DNA of 64,000 nt from Mucilaginibacter sp. KACC 22063 (GTDB lineage: Bacteria; Bacteroidota; Bacteroidia; Sphingobacteriales; Sphingobacteriaceae), in contig NZ_CP117877.1 in assembly GCF_028736115.1 (NCBI RefSeq), forward strand, positions 3,224,001 through 3,288,000, in the 5' to 3' direction. This document shows, in pieces, positions 61,888 through 64,000 of the stretch (positions within the stretch are counted from its first letter, which is position 1; the number at the start of each line of letters is the position of its first letter). A program made the translations under genes and the position numbers. The notes beneath the pieces were generated by a model. The model was not told where the DNA came from. It ran no database searches and was given only the letters and a program-made list of their open reading frames with translations.

Positions 61888-62610
61888 TTATTCGGCTGTT
61901 ACAGAGCGATCCACCCTGCTGATATTGGTATTTACGTAATCATTCTCTATTAACCCGTCGCGCATACGTACAATGCGGTGTGCATGCAGGGCTATATCTT
62001 CCTCATGCGTTACCAGGATGATCGTATTACCTTTGGCATGAATATCCTCTAAAAGGCCCATGATCTCTACCGAGGTCTTGGTATCAAGGTTACCGGTAGG
62101 CTCATCTGCCAGAATAATCGAAGGGTCGTTTATCAAAGCGCGTGCTACCGCCACACGCTGGCGCTGACCGCCCGAAAGCTCGTTAGGCTTGTGGTCCATA
62201 CGATGGCCAAGGCCAACGTTTTTTAAGGCATTTTTAGCGCGGTCTTCCCGATCCTGTTTGCTTACGCCCGAGTACACCAGCGGTAATGCCACGTTATCAA
62301 GGGCTGTATTTCTTGGCAACAGGTTAAAGGTTTGGAAAACGAAACCAATTTCCTTATTACGTACTTCTGCAAGTTCGTTATCGGTCATGTGGCTAACGTC
62401 AATTCCGTTAAGCACATACTGGCCTTTGGTGGGAGTATCCAAACAGCCTAAAATATTCATTAAGGTTGACTTGCCTGATCCTGAAGGGCCCATTAAAGCA
62501 ACAAACTCGCCTTTGTTAATAGTAAGTGATACCGATTTTAAAGCGTGAATGGTTTCTGCGCCGATCACATATTTACGGCCTATGTCATTAATGGTAATAA
62601 GTGGCTCCAT
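61888..62610 (-). CDS. ABC transporter ATP-binding protein, MacB/LolD type
   Basis: 240-residue ATPase. Walker A is GPSGSGKST (residues 41-49), the Q-loop is in [11 protein letters not shown], the signature is [15 protein letters not shown], Walker B is IILADEPTG and the H-loop is LVTHEED. Length and the [18 protein letters not shown] segment fit the MacB/LolD/FtsE group, which pairs with FtsX-type permeases such as the one at 55326-56573. The ATG at 62610 ([17 protein letters not shown]) is the natural start. The signature is complete, so it should be active. It follows gatC by 58 bases in the same direction. Confidence 0.92.
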   Translation of the reverse strand: MEPLITINDIGRKYVIGAETIHALKSVSLTINKGEFVALMGPSGSGKSTLMNILGCLDTPTKGQYVLNGIDVSHMTDNELAEVRNKEIGFVFQTFNLLPRNTALDNVALPLVYSGVSKQDREDRAKNALKNVGLGHRMDHKPNELSGGQRQRVAVARALINDPSIILADEPTGNLDTKTSVEIMGLLEDIHAKGNTIILVTHEEDIALHAHRIVRMRDGLIENDYVNTNISRVDRSVTAE

Positions 62611-62668
62611 CAGGTTTTTGTGGGTTTTGACTGCAAACTGCAACTAAATGTTACAAGCAGCAATTAAT

Positions 62669-62983
62669 TTAATTTTTGCCAGAACCATGCTCTTTCTTCT
62701 CCAACACTTTGGCTACCATAAAATAGTCGGCATTGTGCTGAGGGGCATTTTCTAAAGCTTCTTCATGGCTTACTTCCTGTTTCACAACATCCTCTCTAAA
62801 GGTGTTTACCTCGTCTGTCATATAAACAAGCGGCTCAACGTTACTGGTATCTACCTCGTTCAGCTTGTCCATAAAGTCAAGTATACGGGTCATATCACCA
62901 ATCAGCTCCTGCTTTTCGTCAGCGCTAACTTCCAGACGCGCCAGGTGCGCTATTTTATCAACTGTTTCTTCGGTAATTTTCAT
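62669..62983 (-). CDS. gatC: Aspartyl/glutamyl-tRNA amidotransferase subunit C
   Basis: GatC (104 aa), small clamp subunit of the GatCAB complex that amidates misacylated Glu-tRNA(Gln) and Asp-tRNA(Asn). TVDKIAHLARLEVSADEKQE and MTRILDFMDKLNEVDTSNVE are the family core; FREDVVKQEVSHEEALENAP follows. Its ATG overlaps the end of the acyltransferase gene by four bases, so the two are translationally coupled. gatA and gatB are not in the window. Confidence 0.93.
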   Translation of the reverse strand: MKITEETVDKIAHLARLEVSADEKQELIGDMTRILDFMDKLNEVDTSNVEPLVYMTDEVNTFREDVVKQEVSHEEALENAPQHNADYFMVAKVLEKKEHGSGKN

Positions 62984-63711
62984 CCTTGTTCAAATTTACG
63001 CTGCATCAGGTTAAAAACTTCATCTTTCAGCCTGTCTGCATCTTCTAAAGTTAAATGGGTGGTTTCAATGGGCTTATGCACGTAAATATGGCATACACCC
63101 GGCTTACTGCCATACAACAAACCCGTGTCCCATAAAATTTTCCAGGTATCTAACGAAGTTACAGGAATTATCGGAATTTTATGATCAATAGCCAGCCTGA
63201 AAGGCCCGTTTTTAAATTCGTGGAGTTTGGGCGGGTAATCATCCGGAATCATCCCCTCGGGAAAAATAATAACACTTTGCCCGAGCTGCAAACGTTCTGC
63301 AGCATGCTTAAACGCCCTGAATGATGATATTTTGCTTTCACGGTTTACCGGGATATCAATAGTACGAAAAAAGAGACCCGTTACAGGATTGTCCAGCAAT
63401 TCATCTTTACCTATAAAACAATAATTGTTTTTTACGAGCAGGCCAACGCTCGAAATATCCAGATTTGAGGTATGATTGGGGCAAATAATATAAGTGCGGC
63501 TCCAGTCGATCGGCTGTTCATATTCAAATTTGTAAAAAACTCCGGCAAGTGTTGAGCCGCAAAATGCGCATACTCGCCTGAAAAAATTCATAGCACTGTA
63601 TCTTTCGGCCTTGCGCGAATTGTAATAAAGGAATGGCCACCATAAAAAAAAGAAAAAAGCCTGCCCATAACGGTATAAATAGGCATGGGCTTTCTTCAAT
63701 ATCAATTTCAT
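62980..63711 (-). CDS. 1-acyl-sn-glycerol-3-phosphate acyltransferase
   Basis: PlsC-type acyltransferase (243 aa), making phosphatidate at the inner membrane. The HxxxxD motif is His80 to Asp85 (CPNHTSNLD); the other acyltransferase blocks are NRESKISSFRAFKHA, IIFPEGMIPDDYP and IPIIPVTSLDTW. One hydrophobic segment (FFFFLWWPFLYY) lies at the N-terminus. The ATG at 63711 is the likely start; a TTG three codons earlier is the alternative. It overlaps gatC by four bases and is divergent from trpS. Confidence 0.9.
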   Translation of the reverse strand: MKLILKKAHAYLYRYGQAFFFFLWWPFLYYNSRKAERYSAMNFFRRVCAFCGSTLAGVFYKFEYEQPIDWSRTYIICPNHTSNLDISSVGLLVKNNYCFIGKDELLDNPVTGLFFRTIDIPVNRESKISSFRAFKHAAERLQLGQSVIIFPEGMIPDDYPPKLHEFKNGPFRLAIDHKIPIIPVTSLDTWKILWDTGLLYGSKPGVCHIYVHKPIETTHLTLEDADRLKDEVFNLMQRKFEQG

Positions 63712-63750
63712 CGACTTCAAAAATATAAAAATTCTGTACTTTCGCGCACT

Positions 63751-64000
63751 ATGGAAACTGTTGTTAGTGGTATTCGTTCAACCGGGAAATTACACCTGGG
63801 CAATTATTATGGAGCTATACAAAACTTCATAAAAATGCAGCACGAGTACAATTGTTACTTTTTTATTGCCGATCTGCACTCGTTAACTACTCATCCTACG
63901 CCGGGCGATTTGCATGGCAATGTAAAACAGGTACTGGTTGAGTACCTGGCAGCAGGTATCGATCCCGAAAAATCGACGATCTATATACAATCAGACGTTC
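63751..64000 (+). CDS. trpS: Tryptophanyl-tRNA synthetase (5' part only)
   Basis: 83 residues before the window ends. The class I HIGH-like site is GKLHLGNYYGA (residues about 12-22) after METVVSGIRST, and FFIADLHSLTT and YLAAGIDPEKSTIYIQSDV follow; this order is specific to TrpRS. The KMSKS loop and C-terminal half lie beyond base 64000. The ATG is at 63751. Confidence 0.93.
   Translation, partial: METVVSGIRSTGKLHLGNYYGAIQNFIKMQHEYNCYFFIADLHSLTTHPTPGDLHGNVKQVLVEYLAAGIDPEKSTIYIQSDV

Overview
The window reads as chromosome of a Bacteroidota bacterium, most likely Sphingobacteriaceae and close to Mucilaginibacter or Pedobacter; the genus is an inference from gene content. Supporting signs are a SusC/SusD/SusE outer-membrane glycan uptake set, a secreted esterase with a type IX secretion C-terminal tail, GIN-domain lipoproteins, a DUF4290 gene next to murA, and promoters of the Bacteroidota type (TTTG, about 19 bases, TAnnTTTG). 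Base composition is moderate and even. I see no rRNA, tRNA, CRISPR array, prophage or insertion sequence. Most of the window is ordinary core genome.

Layout. 1-3850 (minus): two GMC flavin dehydrogenases and a small lipoprotein subunit. 4113-12295 (plus): a tight alpha-glucan/trehalose operon of a debranching enzyme, TreZ, and a TreY fused to a 4-alpha-glucanotransferase. 12406-20365: lipid desaturase, thioesterase, two small envelope proteins, SlyD-like isomerase, DUF255 thioredoxin-like protein and a PcrA/UvrD helicase. 20502-23989: an XRE regulator, an orphan protein, a TPR receptor with a histidine-kinase-like tail but no ATPase domain, and divergently a run of four very small exported proteins, three built from a repeated ten-residue unit. 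24001-32696: T9SS esterase, M20 and M23 peptidases, dipeptide epimerase, DUF4290 and MurA. 32823-34200: a metal-binding HMA-MauE membrane protein with an AraC regulator that carries its own HMA-like domain. 34271-47433: glycosyltransferase, cystathionine beta-synthase, AMP nucleosidase, clpX-clpP-tig, GIN proteins and RecQ. 47434-53665: susC, susD and susE behind a perfect 22-bp palindromic operator. 53794-64000: citrate synthase, MacB-type ABC parts, QueA, IspD, PduO-type adenosyltransferase, GH19 chitinase, GatC, PlsC and the start of trpS.

How genes fit together. The debranching enzyme, TreZ and TreY-MalQ can turn glycogen-like glucan into trehalose while the MalQ half recycles short maltodextrins. 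The SusCDE set probably imports starch-like oligosaccharides, and its operator looks like a LacI-family site. The M23, M20 and epimerase genes would suit muropeptide recycling. ClpX, ClpP and trigger factor form the usual protein-quality group.

The most unusual feature is the repeat-peptide cluster at 22993-23989. Adjacent decapeptide units keep the same amino acids although nearly every wobble base has changed, so the peptide sequence itself appears to be under selection. Together with the divergent TPR receptor it is my best candidate for an undescribed system, possibly secreted peptides and a periplasmic sensor; that function is a hypothesis.
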